Assembly (NCBI RefSeq): GCF_021155765.1
Contig: NC_060115.1
Location: forward strand, 7,172,493 to 7,236,492
Source: Diprion similis
Taxonomy: Eukaryota > Arthropoda > Insecta > Hymenoptera > Diprionidae
Length of the DNA: 64,000 bases
Direction: 5' to 3'
The position numbers and the translations under genes are program-made. The notes under the pieces were generated by a model. That model worked only from the letters and a program-made list of their open reading frames with translations, did not search any database and was not told where the DNA came from. This document shows, in pieces, positions 63,038-64,000 of this stretch (its first letter is position 1; every line of letters begins with the position of its first letter).

Positions 63038-63319
63038 GTATGTAATAGATATGAATTTTAATTTCAATGTTACTTTTGATCGTAAATGATCTTAGCTACT
63101 CACTGATTTTATGAATTGATTTGACACTTGCGCTTATTTTATTTGTGTTATATTATTAATTTCTGCGGTTCATTTAATGTATCAGAAACCACTGCAATAT
63201 CGTGGGATAATAGTTTTGACACTGACGGTCTGTAGTGACATAAAATTTGATCCAAGTATATTGTGTGAGTAATATTCTGTTATATTTTTATTGCAGTGTA
63301 AAAGCTGCGTCGCCTCACC

Positions 63320-63819
63320 ATGCAACGTTGGATACTACGGGACCTACTACATGTAAAGTGTGGAGCAACCCGAAGGAGGTAAGAATACTTCTTCAATACA
63401 ATTGTTTGATAATTCATAGTAAGAATTTGAAGCCAAATTTTTGTCCTCATCCATCATGCGGTGAATGAATATGGAACTGAAAATCCAGTTTGCCAAATTA
63501 ATTTGCGTTACTTTTTTTGTTTTTTCCAGAGTAAAGCAGAGACATCCGAGTGACTTCTCCATCATGCTCGGCAACGTTGGTGAGCTTGCATGTGTTTAGG
63601 TTACGGGTATTTCCCTGGGTTTCCCCTGTCACGTGGCGTGGCGGTAACAATTGTTCCACAAATATTCGATTTCTTAGCTACATAGATAGGCTCATTCGCG
63701 ATCGCAACGGTGCTCAAATTCCATTCCAGTTGTTTTTTTTTTTGCAATCTTGTTTACTGCAGCTTATCTAAAGGTAGAAATTTTGCACGTTGCCAAACGT
63801 GGAATGAGCATCGCGACAG
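63320..63819 (+). CDS. Possible first coding exons of a gene running off the right edge
   Basis: An ATG in good context (CTCACCATG) opens a frame that stays open across three apparent exons: 63297-63378 (ATG at 63320), 63530-63579 and 63763-63819. Each has an acceptor and a donor, and the phases agree. The peptide starts MQRWILRDLLHVKCGATRR and continues SDFSIMLGNV, AYLKVEILHVAKRGMSI. I recognise no family, and about 55 open codons could occur by chance, so these may be further untranslated exons. Confidence 0.25.
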
Positions 63820-64000
63820 GTAACCATCGCTTACTCGACATTCGCGAGACCGAATTGTGTTTAGATACTGATAGAATAATCGATATTTGAATTTACGTAT
63901 GATGTCGTTTAAGCGGTGGGTTCACCTGAGGTTTCAACACATTCCAATGATTGTTTAATCATATCCCATTTGATTTACATATGATTATTTGATTTCAAAG

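Overview
The window reads as AT-rich nuclear DNA of an insect. Every protein gene is split by short GT-AG introns, spacers are long and AT-rich, and the gene set is animal (zinc exporter, mitochondrial inner-membrane protease, egghead, gamma-tubulin complex subunit, painless-type TRPA channel, sperm-tail PG-rich protein, GlcNAc-6-P deacetylase). Painless and egghead point to an arthropod. A hymenopteran is a reasonable guess, but nothing in the sequence proves it. All exon structures were read by eye from splice consensus, frame phase and protein-family motifs; none was checked against transcripts.

Layout from left to right: (1) 33-1470 (+), the 3' part of a clip-type serine protease homolog whose catalytic Ser is replaced by Gly. 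(2) 4337-8090 (-), a ZnT1/SLC30A1-like zinc exporter with a possible cassette exon and two possible C-termini. (3) 11065-14250 (+), IMMP1L; its second intron holds a 1.16-kb near-palindromic DNA element. (4) 17166-19290 (+), egghead, a beta-mannosyltransferase of glycosphingolipid synthesis. (5) 23068-25390 (-), a protein joining an N-terminal BTB domain to a C-terminal HMG box. (6) 26408-31845 (+), gamma-tubulin complex component 2, head-to-head with gene 5. (7) 32446-35190 (-), a painless-like TRPA channel, tail-to-tail with gene 6. (8) About 11 kb with no recognised gene, but with an inverted pair of related, broken coding-like fragments near 38.3-39.1 kb. (9) 46527-56457 (+), a 30-exon sperm-tail PG-rich (SHIPPO) protein in which 23 consecutive exons are exactly 99 nt and each encodes one repeat. 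(10) 58513-60389 (-), N-acetylglucosamine-6-phosphate deacetylase (AMDHD2). (11) 61.3-63.8 kb (+), a chain of apparent exons, three of them tandem copies without coding capacity, probably the 5' end of a gene or a lncRNA running off the right edge.

The genes form no operon or shared pathway; this is ordinary insect gene order with mixed functions. The least ordinary parts are the exon-by-exon amplified SHIPPO gene, which includes a second-level duplication of a four-exon block with its introns, the BTB-HMG fusion, the intronic foldback element, and the tandem noncoding exons at the right edge.
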